64,000 nt of DNA from Brevipalpus yothersi (Eukaryota; Arthropoda; Arachnida; Trombidiformes; Tenuipalpidae), in NCBI GenBank assembly GCA_003956705.1, contig QZCP01000229.1:3191-67190 (forward strand), in the 5' to 3' direction. Positions 12,634-26,002 of this stretch are shown piece by piece. Each line of letters starts with the position of its first letter. Position 1 is the stretch's first letter. Under the pieces are notes generated by a model. It made no database searches. It was not told where the DNA came from and saw only the letters and a list, made by a program, of their open reading frames with translations. Position numbers and translations under genes: made by a program.

Positions 12634-13747
12634 TTATACTCTATCCAAAACAATCTGTTCCCGCTTTTTTAACTTGTATTTCTTTTCAATATCATAAACC
12701 ATCAAAGGTTTTGGTGGATGCAATTTACGTCCAAGATATCCATCCTTTTTGCGCTTCGTTCCCAAGACTGGATGACGACCTTTCCACCACATTCTTTGAG
12801 GAAAAGCTTCGTTTACTGTATAGTGTTCAGGATTGGATACTTTTCCAACGCAAGCGAAACATCGTTGATCTATAGCGATTTCGTTTCCATTAGGCTGTTT
12901 AATGATAATCAAGTTCCCTAAACGTCGAAGAATCTCTGCATGTGTTCCAGCAGCCTTGCAGCGAACCCCTCCACCGCCTAGAGATGAGAAAATCAATCAG
13001 AAACTCTATTATGATTTTGCAAGCTTGAAACTAACAATACTCTAGAGCAAAACTCACCTGGATAAAGCTCAATATTATGAATCAAAGTTCCAGGAGGCAT
13101 AGCTCCAACTGGTAAGATTTGTCCCTCTTTAACTTGTGTTGGATTAGATGGTATGACATTGGTGGTTTTGATGATATCTCCAGGCTTCATATTTTCAGAT
13201 GCGATGATCCATCTTTTGTGCCCTTTATGGGCAACTAGAGCAGCAAGACAGGTGAAAAACGGATGGTGTCTAACTGTGTATACTTTTTCCTCAATTGTTT
13301 CGCCAGGAGGTGCAGTGAACTTATAATCAAGCCACAGATAATTTCTACGCACTGCATGACGTCCTAATTTTCTAACAACTCGATGTCCTGTCTCCGGATC
13401 ACGGCCAGCGAGCTCTTTCACTCTCAGATACTTGTGGGTATATTCACCATCCTATTGAATGTACAATAAAATGAATGAACATCAATAGAAAACAAAAAAA
13501 AATGTCATCAATCCTACGAAAATTATCGTGAAACCTTTCTCACCTTTGGATAGTGTACTCTCCAGCCATACTTATGAGGAACCGGAGTCTTTCTGAAATG
13601 AGGCATACGTCTACCACATCCCAATGGCTTTTTGAACATAACTCGAGTACGCGAGAATGTCTCATTTATCAGACTAGAGCCCAAAACATCGGCAACATTG
13701 AGCAAACTTCGAGCTGTGTTCACCACAGATGATACCAATTTATGCAT
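12634..13747 (-). CDS. MRPL2: mitochondrial large-subunit ribosomal protein L2 (uL2m)
   Basis: Component of the mitochondrial 39S subunit near the peptidyl-transferase centre. Three exons (13544-13747, 13058-13451, 12634-12977; intron phases 0 and 1) give 313 residues, close to the human length. The N-terminus is plausible as a mitochondrial presequence. The core has the L2 beta-barrel motifs: VGAMPPGTLIHNIELYPG followed across the junction by GGGVRCKAAGTHAEILRR, and the C-terminal domain has QRMWWKGRHPVLGTKRKKDG and GRKLHPPKP. A reverse-strand AATAAA (12616-12621) lies about 12 bases past the stop, so the 3' UTR is very short. It is divergently arranged with the gene at 14166. Confidence 0.95.
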
Positions 13748-14165
13748 ACCTGCAGTCCACTATCACTCGTGTCCCACAATCAACCTCAACAGCACCACCA
13801 AAAACCTACAATCATACTACCATTCAAATCACAAACATCACAATCAAATAAACAAATCAATAATTATGTTCAATCAATATCATTACGTTCATGATAATTA
13901 GCATGAACTTTCGGGGAAAAAATCAAAACATTCCGAAAACATGTGCATTTGAACAATCAAAATCAAAACATTTGCTCCTGGCGGCTGAAAATGGAAACAT
14001 TTTCGGCAAAGTTTTTCACTTCGAAAATAAAGATGATGCAATTGATTGTGTTGGTTAATTGAAAAGATGTGATTTGTGTTTGATGTGTTGGTACAAATGT
14101 TTCCATTAGGATAATTGTTACTGTGGCCACTATTTCTTGGTGGTAAAGTTGAACATTGGTGGGTG
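13748..14165. promoter_or_regulatory. divergent intergenic (probable bidirectional promoter)
   Basis: About 420 bases separate the MRPL2 start (minus) from the presumed start of the plus-strand gene at 14166. The shared promoter is inferred from geometry; no core promoter motif was assigned. Confidence 0.4.
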
Positions 14166-15046
14166 ATGATGAATAGTGGTAACCGAAGAAGTCGAGAAAA
14201 TGGGATTGAAGCAACAAGTGAAAACTTTTTGACCGCTTTGATGAGAACAAATAATGATGTTGAACCATCGGATGATAGAAATTTTCGTTCACTCGATCCG
14301 CCGATTGTCACTGATTATGGTCTATTGATCATTGATTGGTTGAAGTGTAAAGTTACTGCTATCAATGAATATATTTATCGGCTGAGCTCTCTTGTTCTGC
14401 TGAAAAGTAATGGAAACAGTAGTGCTAGTAGTGATAATGGCGCCAATGGACATGGTCAAACGAAAAATTTACCAAGAATAATTATTTTCGATGGTCTCAA
14501 CAGCTTCGATGTGATCACTTTCAAATCGATGTTATCCGACTCAACGTGCGATCGATTGTTTTTAGCCAAAGAACCGAATCCTCTGAAATTACTAGGTATG
14601 TTGTGATCGTTTTTTGGCGTCCACAGATTAATCAAAATGATGTGAAGGAAAAACACCGTTTAATTAATAAAGTTAAGTCGATTTGATAGTTTTTTTGATT
14701 TTTCCTTCTCTCCATCTCAATTTTAGGATCGATATCTAAGTATCTCACTGAACAAGCTGCATTAAATAAATTTCTCAAGCTAGTGGTCATCTATTGTGAT
14801 GATATGTATATTCAAGATCTGATGGATTTTTTGTTATCTCACATGGAAAATTTCAAGTTTCATCTAGTTTTAATTTCATATCTAATTCCAACAAGATATC
14901 GAAGATGTTGCTCTCAGGGAAAAATGCCAAATCTTGCCTTCCTACAGCCAGATTTTATTGGTGATCATCTGAGCGTTGAGAAAATCATCAACAAAAACAA
15001 GAGGATCCAAGCAACCTTTTCCTTGGCAAAAACAGACGAGTCATAA
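14166..15046 (+). CDS. unrecognised conserved-looking protein
   Basis: Two exons (14166-14595 and 14727-15046, phase 1 intron GGTATG...TTTTAG) give 249 residues. Start chosen at the first of two adjacent ATGs (14166, 14169). An in-frame extension to 14115 lacks an ATG. No signal peptide or membrane segment. Alternating hydrophobic stretches (GLLIIDWLKCKV, RIIIFDGLNSFD, KLVVIYCDDMYI, FHLVLISYLIP) look like strands of an alpha/beta fold, with acidic residues after two of them, but there is no visible P-loop. A Ser/Asn/Gly-rich linker sits near residue 100. AATAAA occurs at 15163-15168. Function unknown. Clean splice sites and frame retention support a real gene. Confidence 0.7.
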
Positions 15047-15729
15047 AAATTTTCAATATTGGAAAATTAAATTTATCCTATGTAAATACAAAGATTTTTA
15101 TTACGATTCTTTTTCCTTCTCAAAAGTGGGAATTTGTTTGAGAATTAAAGATTTCTTGCGTTAATAAAAATTGTTCAATAAGTAATTCTCGACATTAGCA
15201 CCTCTCCAAACTTCAGTTAGATAAAACTCAAGAATGATTCAAGTCTAGACCTCGAAATGCCTTGATCTTGACCTAAAAAATCTTCTCATCAGGAATAACA
15301 ATCAAGAACGAAAGCATATAGTCATCGATGAATGGATACAGAATTGCCTTCATAGCTGTTTTCATCGATACGATTGGTGTGAGTGCTAACAAGGATTTCT
15401 CTTCCCATAGAAGTCATATTAATCATCGTGATAAAAGGTATTTATTCATTTCCCTTTTGTTACAAAAATCTCAATCGATGCTTTGTTCATCGTGGATGAT
15501 GGAAATAATTGCTCATCATTCATCATCACACAGAAGCTCAGCTCACAAAATTTTCGTCATAATGGAGATCGTTTTGGTAAGTTTGATCGAAAAATGTGAA
15601 AAATCAGTTTATTGATGGTACAAAAAATATTTTCCTCACGCATTGAGTTCTCTTTACACTATCAAGTATCTTTCACCTTTCTCTCACTCTCTAAGACGCA
15701 ATAAATTATCTTCACAGTATCAATTGAAG
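15047..15729. other. intergenic between convergent genes
   Basis: Contains the 3' UTR and poly(A) signal of the plus-strand gene ending at 15046, and a reverse-strand AATAAA (15608-15613) for the gene at 15730. A 95-codon plus-strand frame at 15328-15615 starts with a signal-peptide-like stretch but has no other support. Confidence 0.5.
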
Positions 15730-16913
15730 TTACACACGGACACTTGGAAGCTGTGCTCCGAGATTACCGGCCATATTGCCCATTGAGTTAGCTGCTTGAC
15801 CTGCCATGTTTCCCATAGAATTGATCATTTGTTTTTCGGCTGCTAATTTTGCTGCCAAAGCAGATTCAGCCATATTTCCCATAGAGTTAGCCGCTCGTCC
15901 CATCGAATCGTACGCTTGTCCAGCCATATTGCCCATGGAATTGATCATTTGTTGTTCAGCAGCCAATTTTGCTCCTATCGCTGATTCAGCCATATTTCCC
16001 ATGGAACTGGCCGCTTGTCCCATCGAACCGTAAGCCTGACCGGCCATGTTACCCATAGAATTGATCATTTGCTGTTCAGCAGCCAATTTTGCTGCCAAAG
16101 CAGACTCAGCAGCATTCATCATTTTACCTGGAATAGGTGCTGTTGGAATTTTATCAGCATTTCCCGTAATTCCCAATCGTCCGGCTCTCAGGAAGCCCAT
16201 TGGTGTGACATTGTTACGCTTGGCAGAATAGTATACTTGCGAGAATATATTCTTAACCATCTTGAAAATGAGGCCAGGAATTCGAATGATAAACTTGATC
16301 ATATTGAGCTTTGATTGTCCAATAGTCCGCAATATACGACCTTTCAGAGAAAATGAAGGTCGTAGCATGGGTTGAATAAAAGGCCACGCAAGGGCAGGTA
16401 CCATGGTGTACGGGCCACCCGAATAGCCGAGGTACCGTAAACCAAGTCCGACACCCCACGTCACTCCTCTTTCGGCAATCATATTACCTAGGCCGCCCAT
16501 TCGATTTGATAGGCTATTTCTTATTCGACCGAACATACCAGGCCTCACTTCCTCCACTTCGGTGGTTATCACTACCGGTGCTGGTTGAAATTCACCGGAA
16601 GATACTCGACTGGCCATATTGTTGACCATTCCGCTCATCAATCCACGGCCGGAGTTCATTAATGATGATGACATTCCGGGTAGAACCAGTTTGGCTGAAG
16701 AATCTTTGAGAGGAAATTCGAATTTTAAAGGATGAAAAAGTTCATCATCATCACCAAATATTTTCGAGTTGCCGAAGCATGGATAGGTCTCGAAAAGTTG
16801 GCAATGTCCAAGATCGATTATCCGGCAGTATATATGGAACACTTACCTGCATTTGAATAGCCTATGGCGGCCACCAGTAGAATCAAAGATAATTTAATTG
16901 TGATTGAATTCAT
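15730..16913 (-). CDS. secreted Met/Ala/Gly-rich internal-repeat protein
   Basis: Two exons: 16847-16913 (signal peptide MNSITIKLSLILLVAAIGYSNA) and 15730-16703, joined in phase 1, giving 346 residues. An alternative acceptor 9 bases later is also in phase. The first half of the mature protein is Gly/Arg/Met-rich, with GVGLGLRYLGY and a hydrophobic, basic stretch. The last 135 or so residues hold three imperfect repeats of about 39 residues built on AAKLAAEQQMINSMGNMAG, separated by Ser-Met-Gly/Ala spacers and ending in LPSVRV. There is no cysteine in the mature chain. Helical heptad-like spacing of Met, Ala and Gln suggests a fibrous or surface-active structural protein, but no family is recognised. 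Confidence 0.8.
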
Positions 16914-17634
16914 ATTTTTTCGGCTAGTGAACCAAGGGTCTGTTCAGTATATAGATGTTGGAACTCAGAAAAAGAAATTATGTGATAGAATGAAGCCGCG
17001 TTTTGACTGGTTAGCAACCAAAACAATGAAAGGCTTTTATATGAAGGGTTGGAAAGTAATATTTCTTGTCCGTTCGACTTGTCTACGGAGCTGAACGAAC
17101 AATGACGACAATCCAATTCACTTGATTCGAACAATCAGAATCATATTGAGTAATTAATAATTTTTACTCGTGCTTTCTATGAGACGAGCTAGGATTTATA
17201 ACGTTCAGTCTGGAAGCTGGATGTAAGATGAAAATTGATCTTTCTCCACATCCTATTGTATACTTGAACAAGAATTCAAATCTCATCGAATTAAGTGGAA
17301 TTGTGACGAATTATTTCATAAGAGATCATAAAAACTCCATGTAATCTTCTCCGACCGGATAGTACTACGTGATTGTCGCGTGACGTTACTAAATGTTTGG
17401 TCTCTCTCTCCAAAATGTTAAACTCTGATTGTCACATCCATAGCTTCTTCATTCTACCAATCACAGCTCATTTAGGATGAAGAAATGAACAAAGAATTCT
17501 TGTGTAATAAATAAGTCTTTTCAAGTGAAGATTGCTTATGACAAAAATTCTTGAAGATCGACTTTGAGTCAATCAAGATACATGTTATCAATATACTGAA
17601 CCCCGATAATAGTAGTGAATCAATTCTAACACCA
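16914..17634. other. intergenic
   Basis: Upstream region of the repeat protein gene and downstream region of methionyl-tRNA synthetase. I see no other gene. Confidence 0.55.
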
Positions 17635-19736
17635 TCAAACTGGAGACTCGAGTTCGTCGGGTTTTTGGTCCTTTTCGATCTGAGGAGCTTGATCACCAGA
17701 AGCTGCATCAGGTTTCGTAGCGGTGTTATTTTGGGTCTCATTTTTAGTCTTTCCTTTCTCTGCTTTTTTATCAGAATCATTCTTGGGTTTTTTTGATTGC
17801 TTCTTAATAGATTTTTTGGACTTGGACTTTTCATCAGGTTCACCGGAAAACTTTTCCTGCAGTTTCTTTATTTCAGGCACATCAATCTTTCTGAAGAGCG
17901 GAGATGGCTCACCAATAGAGTGCCCCTCACTCAGATAAAAGCACAGTTCATCTTTTTCGAGGATAGTCTGATCAAGTTTCAACTGATCCTTAATTTTTTT
18001 ACTCGTTTTCGGCATGTAAGGTGCTATCAGTAGAGCAAGTAAAGCTGTTATATTTGCACACAATGCCATAATTGTTCCAGCTCGCTTCCTAACAAAATGA
18101 AATCAGAATCATTACTATAAACTTATCCGGTAAAATTACTCATTGAAAAAACTTACTTTTCCTCGTCTGATCCCTTAACCAATACCCATGGTGTGTTCAC
18201 TTGAATATGCTGATTACCAATTCGACTGATGTTCAAAATTTGTCTGAGACCATCTCTCAATTTCACGGCTTCTAGGAGCTCAATGAAAGTTTTCAGCTCA
18301 ACATTGACAGCCTTAATAATCTCTTTATCAGATTCATCCAAATTCATCGGTGGAATTTTGCCTTCAAAATTTTTGGATATAAACATGAGGGAACGATTGA
18401 TGAAATTTCCCAAATTGTTCAATAATTCACTATTATTTTTTGTCATCAAATCTGTCCACGAGAAAGATGTATCTTGAGATTCAGGTCTAATGTACATGAG
18501 ATAGAATCGCCAAATATCAGAATCTATGCCGGTTTCTTTTACATCGCTACCAAAAATACCGATGCCACGACTTTTGGAGAATTTGGTATTCTCATAATTC
18601 AAATACTCGGTAGCTGATAGATGATTCACCATAGTATACTTTTCACCGGATCCTAGTAATGAGCATGGAAAAACAATTGAATGGAATGGTACATTGTCTT
18701 TGGCCATGAACATGAAGTATTCAACATTATCCGGATTTTTCCACCACTTTTCCCATTGGGAAGTATAATTTGCTGTGATGGACAGATAGCCAATAGTCGC
18801 ATCAAACCATACATAAAAGACTTTGTCTTCATAACCTTTCAATGGAACTGGAGTTCCCCACTTGAGATCTCGAGTGATACATCGAGGTTTGAGACCTTCT
18901 TTCAACCAAGATGATGTGATTACACGAGCAGTGGTTGTCCAATGATTCTCTTTGTCCATAGATTCTTTGAACCATTCTTCCACTTTGGGTCCAATCTTTG
19001 GTAGATCCAGGAAAAGGTGTTTAGAACTTTTGAGTGATGGAGTATTATTGCATACTTTACAGCGAGGCTGCTTCAAATCGGGAGCATTAATCAATTTACC
19101 GCATTTATCACACTGATCACCGCGAGCATCATCAAAACCACAGTATGGACATATACCTTCCACAAATCTATCAGCCAGAAAGCGTTCACATTGATTACAA
19201 TACAATTGTTCCGTTTCATCTTCAAAAATGTAACCATTCTTGTGTAGTGGCCAAAATATTTGATGACATAAACGTGTTTGAGCCTCAGTTGATGTGCGAC
19301 CAAAACGATCAAATTGTAAATCAAACCAATCGTATGTATCCTTGTGACATTGAAAATATTTGTCACATAATTGTTCTGGTGTACATTTTTCTTCCAAAGC
19401 TTTGGTCTCGGTTGCCGTTCCATACTCATCGGTACCTGATATGTATAATGTCTGATAGCCACGTAGCCTACAGTATCGAGCGAATACATCACCACTCAAC
19501 ACTGAGCCAACAATATTACCCAAATGTGGTACATTATTTACGTATGGTAAAGCACTGGTGATCAATATATTTCTACGTCCTTGTTGTGGTAATACATGTT
19601 CACATGATGATGATGGTGATGTCGATTGTTGCTGTTGTTCATCAATTGAAATGGTTGAACATTTTTCCGTTAGCACTTCGGTAGCATCATCTTTAACACT
19701 ATCAATTGGTGTCTCACTTTTCGAAACACTCTCCAT
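17635..19736 (-). CDS. MARS1: methionyl-tRNA synthetase, cytosolic
   Basis: Charges initiator and elongator tRNA-Met. Two exons (18157-19736, 17635-18088; phase 2 intron) give 677 residues. The Rossmann fold opens with ILITSALPYVNN and the HIGH-class motif HLGN at residues 71-74. Two zinc-knuckle-like CxxC pairs follow (CNQCERF, CPYCG, CDKCG, CKVC). The KMSKS-class loop reads KFSKS, then the DIWRFYLMYIRPE segment leads into the anticodon-binding helices. Animal cytosolic MetRS usually carries an N-terminal GST-like domain and a C-terminal extension. Here the catalytic core is preceded only by about 50 low-complexity residues and ends in a Lys/Glu-rich tail. Cytosolic rather than mitochondrial type is judged from the double zinc knuckle and the PHLGN context. 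Confidence 0.95.
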
Positions 19737-22700
19737 TTTAATCAAACCACTAGTGAATATCAATTCAAATGTGATACTCGTATATATATATATGTAGATC
19801 TAATGGGCAATCACAATTAGTGATCAAAGTAATCAATTGTGTATGAGTGGAAAGGAAATTAAGTTAAATACACAATCTTAATGATGATGTGTTTACACAC
19901 GTTTTCACTTGACCGGCAGCTTTGAACAGCCCGCGAGCTTCAGCAACCAGCGCCAATATTAATAATGTTAACTGGGAAAAGATTTTTTTTTCTCGTATCA
20001 ATTCGTTATCATTTCTTGGAATATTGATCATGATTTTCGAACTGTGATCATGATGATCTTCAGGATCTTGAAATTGATCTCCTTCTCGCATCACACTTTG
20101 AGTATTTACTCTTGAAGTTATTAGAGTTCAATAGAGGTTGAACGTGAGTGTGAGGTGAAAGTATTGAGAGAGAGAGAGAGATTGGACGGAATTTTATTGT
20201 AAGACTTTAATCACGTTTGAATAATACTTACAATTCATCTTTTTAATACAATAATTGGCAAAGATTGTAGTAATTTGTGTGCATGATGCTGTAGATTTTT
20301 CTTTTATTCGACGAGTATATCATTGAAATTCAGAACAAACTCAACAGGAGCTTTTGAAATCATTTTTAGCTGAATAACTAATTTTAGCTTGAGATTTTAA
20401 TTTTATTTTTGAGCTAAGAAAGATTTTCTTAGTGATAATTTTTCATAATTATGCCTCATTAATCGAGAAAAGGAGTGAAATTCTAATTCTTTCCCAACTT
20501 CTCGTTCTTAGTATAGATAGGACAGATTTTGCGAAAGATTTCTGGAGAATATTCCAAAATCTTAAAATGTAGGATATTTATCAAATATTCCATCGTTCTC
20601 GTTTGATTCTCCCATAGTTCTCGAATATTATACGGATTCCCGTTCACAAAATTCCATGGACTCTATCCCGGTTATTTGAATTCCATCAGTATCCATCATC
20701 ACCTCGATTCTCAGCTCATTGAGATGGAATGTGTTTCCATCATTGAGAGCATTCTATGCTATCGTTCCAAAAGTTAGGGTAATATATTTTGAATGACACA
20801 ATATCACCTTCCACTGTGCTTCCGATACTAGATATAGGAGGTTGTTTCCGTGCTTTCCTTCATTAGATCATCGATTCAATTAGTATCACATCATAGACAT
20901 GTGATAGCTTATCTTTGTACTAACTAGACCGTTTCATCAGATCTTCTTGGAAAATAACAAGCGAGAATGCTGAAAACTTTAAATTTAAATTTATTGATTT
21001 CGAAAAAAATTGAAAAGAGCGAAAACAATATCATCATCTCTGAATCTTGAACATTGATCAGAGTAGAGAGAAGCAAAAAAAGCGGAAAAAAGATTTCTTA
21101 AAAGTGAGAGATAGAGAGAGAAAAATTGCAATAATTGAAAATTGACTGAGCATAAGAATATTCACAGAAGTATGCCATACAACAGCATATAAAATTTTCT
21201 CGAAAAATGCTCTCATTTTGAGGAGAAAATATAATAATTATAAAAAAAAGAGTAGAGCATGTTTTCAATTCTCATTTCCTTCCCGACCTTAGATCGAAAA
21301 AATTTCCAAATTTATGGACATACTTTCTGTATTTGATTAAATGACGAAGAAAATTGATGTGTGCATGTATATCTTTTCGTTGTTCTCACAGGTACACATA
21401 TTCTTCCAATCATTTCAAGATATCCTTCGATCACTGGTGCCAAGTATTCAACGATCCATAAATATCATTTTCCAACATTCTTTCCTCTCATGGAATGCAT
21501 TCAGGAACAATTCGACCAGTTGCCCACTTTATCCATGGATTTAGATCTGAAATAGGAATACATCCGAGAGAAAGAGGAAGACAGGAAAAAGTGGGAATGA
21601 ATTACTGTTACATGTTTGTGTATGTTTGTACTGAGAGAGAGGTTACACTTTTAATAGTTGAAAATTTAGTCAACCATATTTGAGAGGTAGTTCTTTCATT
21701 GAGTTGAAAGAATTTAAGGAAGGCCCTGGATGAATTCAAAAAACTTCTTTGTGTGTGTATCCGATGTGAATAGCATACTGTAATCATTATACCATTCACA
21801 CACACACATATATATACACCACTAAATAACTGTGAGGAGACTGTGTCTCCTCATATATACACAGACACACATAGATCCATAGAATGAGAAAAAAAGGGTC
21901 CTATCTGGAGTACCGTTAGAAAAACGAATATATATATTCTTTCTTCTTGATGTTTTTGCAGGCTGACATTAAGTGATGGGATGAAGATTGTTTTTGGAGC
22001 GATTTCATATTCGCTCATTGCTTTGAGGTACACACTCATACACACACACACTATAGCATGTGAAAGAATATGAATAGGAGCTGAAATTAGCCGGTGAATA
22101 ATTTCCTTCTCGAAATGCAATTCCTGGTTGTCATCGAGAGTGAAAACATGAGAAGAAGTTTCAAAAGTTTGCTAGTGTGTGTGTGTGTGTGTGAGAAATG
22201 AAAAGCTATGATAGAGATATGTAGAGGTTCCAAATTGGAAGCTAGATTATTCTCAGAAGATTTGGCGCCAAATTCTCAGACTAGAATTGGAGAGAGGAAG
22301 AGAGAGAGAGAGAGAAAGCGAAAGAAATAGCTAGAAAAAATAGTCAAATATAATGATGAATGGCTATCATAATAATCATAAGCTTAATCATCATCATGTC
22401 TTCAGTAGAGACGAAAAAAAATGAGTAAAAGATACCAAACAAGGAAAAGAGAGAAAGATTCTTGTAAACAAGTGGGCGGAGGGGGAAGACTTCGGGCAGT
22501 TGCTGAGTTTGCCATAATAGGCAAAGAGTATTGGAAAGAGCCACTACTTGGCATGGAAACCTGTAAAGTTTTTTCGATAATTTAGGGACCAGTTTTCAGA
22601 GAAAGAGATGGACAAATTGTTTTCGACAAAATTTCGGATGAAAATTTTCCAAAATCAAAAATTGAGACTGAAAATTGTGATGTTCAGCATTGAGTATATC

Positions 22701-25700
22701 ATTTTGTCAATACTTCTGGTTAATAGGAGAGAGCAAAGGAAGAAAGAGAAAGAGAGAGAGAGAGATAGGCTGTAAGAATGACAGAGCCATATGTGCATGG
22801 CTTATTCATGATCAATAGCGATAAAAGTAGTAAGAAGATCAAGAAGGATGAATAAGGATGAAGGAAAAATTGAAAATACAAGTCATCCTGACTCATGGAC
22901 AAATACACACACATTTATGAACATGTATTGAAGACAAACGAAGCTAATACCTTTTTCCACTTCCATACTTGACTTATGGGTATGGTTGTGGTGGAGTCAG
23001 ATGATCATATCTTTTTGGTATGGTTTAATTCATTTTAACTCATCTCTCTCTCTGCTGCCTTCCGACTCTCATATTCCATGAATAATTATGATGTAGGAGT
23101 ATCGACTCCAGTATGAAATGAAAATGGCGAAAAAAATATGAAATTTTCTCCCTAAGTTCTCTAATCGAACGCCATACACCAACACTCGTTCACTCACTCT
23201 TGGGTGATAAACCGATTTCTGATGATGTGACTTGGGTACGCTTGACAATTTTGGGCTCAAAATTAATTCTCTTCGTTAAAAGTAAGAGAGAGATAGAGTA
23301 CCTCTCTCATAGGCAATCCATTTGGAAGAGAGAGAGAGAGATAGAGAGAGAAGAGAAGTCTGAAATGACTTTTCAGATTAGAGAGGATAAATATACATTA
23401 TAGCAAAGGGAAAGTCCTTTCTTCCGCCAACATCTTCCTCCTCTCAACACACGAGAAGACTCATTTTGTGGTCAAAGATGCTGCTTCCTCATCCTCATGC
23501 TTCTCCCTCTTCCTCTATCCCATTGGCAATCCCATGGTATCTCTATCTCTCCTACCCTAGTTGAAATATTTAGGAAAACATAGCAACAAAAGTAGACACA
23601 CATAGAAAAGAGAGAGAGAAGTCAAAAGGTAGGAAACCCAGCAAAGAAGAGAGAGAGAGGAGCGAATCTCGAAACGAAGCCAAAAAGATGCATAAGGCAG
23701 GAGAAGAAAGATAGATAGAGATAGAGATGCCAGTGTTTTTGAAGGATGACGCTACCAGGATCGTGATATGACAAAACGGCGATGGCTTGGATAGTTGCCC
23801 TCACCCATCACGATGAAAGATCGATTATCGGAATCATCGAATACCCTTTCCGCCCAACATCTCATGAGAGAGGTATAAACACACACTCACACAAACACTT
23901 CGAGCTACTTTGTAGGGTGACAGAGCCCATGAGTCGTATGGAAAATTCTTTACAAACCAAAATTTCTAGGACTTATTAAAGGAGCTTGGCTTGGGAATAT
24001 TTGTGCTGGTATTGGAAATGAGTGGAGAAGTGAGTGGAAAAAAATCAGGAAAACACATTCTCTCTCTCTCTCTTTCTCTGACTTGCTATATATATTGCTC
24101 AGAAAAGCTGGTAAATTTAACGTGAATGGCACCAAAATACATGCATGACACATTGCCTGTTGAGCGGAGCAGAAATAGTTAGTTAAAGCATTTCCACCCA
24201 GAACATGGTGAAAATTTTCGCTTTGCTCTGCTTCAATTGAATGTCGCTCAAAGGTATCCGATATAGTATATCGTTCAATGTTCTTGAAATGGAATTGAAA
24301 TGACCCAAGAAAATGCAGTCAGCGAAAGATTTTTGTCTCTCTTTCTCTCAATCATTCTCATTTGAAATACACGTATCAGGAAATCTTCCATCATTTTTTT
24401 TCATGCTTCAAAATCCAATTGACATGCAAAAAAATGGTGGAGGGAAAAAGTTTACTCAACTCATTACATCTTTCATCATTTGAAAAAGTTAGTTAGCTCT
24501 AGCAGAATAATGGTTCTTGAATCATTAATAAGTAGATACATAGTTTTCATTTTTTTCCCGGATAAATGGGAACATTGTCATCAAGATGATCGTCGATTAT
24601 AAATAGCTGAATGTTCTCATGATCAGATGATTCAATTCTATAAGATTTCAGGGATCAAGATGAATTCAGAGAGTTGAAAATAGAGCATGATTAACTCTGA
24701 TTACCTATGCATCAGTTAGTTTATTAGGTTCAGAGGGAAATGAAAAAATTTTTCTACCATGTTTTTTGGCTTCCTTTAATCTGAATGATGCATAAACATT
24801 ACTCATTCAATCAGACTGACAAGCTACACGTTCTGTTTGTGATGTTCACTGGAAAACACTCTTCTATTATTATCATCATCAGATTCAGTCTCAGCGGAAA
24901 GGAATGGAAAGTTAAATTCTTCTCAATCCACAGCTTCCACAAATTACAATGATCACCATTCCATGTAATGCTTATTTTAACACCATCTAATGTTTAATCC
25001 TTATCGAATTGAGTATTCATCAATGATTCTCCGAACAATTCACTTATCGACTTTGGTGTGAGAAAATTATCATAGAGGCTATGGCCATGCTGTAAGTGGT
25101 AAATTTCAAATATATGGTAAACATGGGCACAAAAATAAACTACCAAGTCAATACTATGACCTTTTTTGACCTCAGAATAAGGTGACAAATCGATTCTGAA
25201 GAACCGTTAGGAAGAGAAGAGAAAATTTTCAAGACCTCAATTCAAAGAAAAGCTCTAAAATATTACTTAAGAAAGTTTGACGCATGTTCTTTCCTCTCAA
25301 GACGATTGTTATTCGATAATTGTTTGATTTGAAATCAGAGATCAATGAGGTATAGCTGTCATCACATTTAGTCAGGTCAAGCAGAGCTTGATCTTGAGTA
25401 CCATTTGATCAAGATGGATGAGCGAAAAAGTCATCTTAAGATCAAGAGAAAGAGACAGATAGAGGTGGAAATAGTTGAGATTGCTGTGAAATTCAACAGT
25501 TTCGGAGGTTCCCACAACAAGTAAGTGGAAAAGAGGTAAACATTCGTGCGTGTGTGTGTATATGAATGTTTTGCATGGAAGAACACATGAAATGGTAAGA
25601 AAAAGAAGGAAAAAAGAATCAAGTAATATGATAGCCCTTTACACACATTCAGTTTCTCCCTGTACATGTGTACATATGTATATGCCCTTCTCCTCTCTCT

Positions 25701-25961
25701 TTCTCTCTCTTCCTCCCTCCCCCTCATCATCAGTAGAGTAACTGCATCATCTTGCCAATCTTGGAGGCTTTAATTCGATAGCTAAGATTATCCTCTTCCC
25801 TCAACATCCCTCAACATCTTTTCTTTTCACACACATACACACACATACACACACATACAACCACAGCCACTGATGCTTTGCTAACTGTGTGTACGCAAGT
25901 AAGTAAATATATTAACCATATCACCACAAAAATCGGTTTAAGATGATCCAAGGTTTTGCTA

Positions 25962-26002
<41 letters not shown>

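Noticed and set aside
15328..15615. 95-codon plus-strand frame with signal-peptide-like start
   Set aside because: Low-complexity later half, no phase-consistent downstream exons with realistic intron sizes, and it sits between convergent genes.
19864..20094. 76-codon minus-strand frame just upstream of methionyl-tRNA synthetase, considered as a lost GST-like domain
   Set aside because: Sequence does not resemble a GST-like fold, and no phase-matched donor joins it to the MetRS start.
25508..25516. Isolated TGTGGGAAC (Su(H)-like) on the minus strand
   Set aside because: Single site far from any Notch-type gene; consistent with background.
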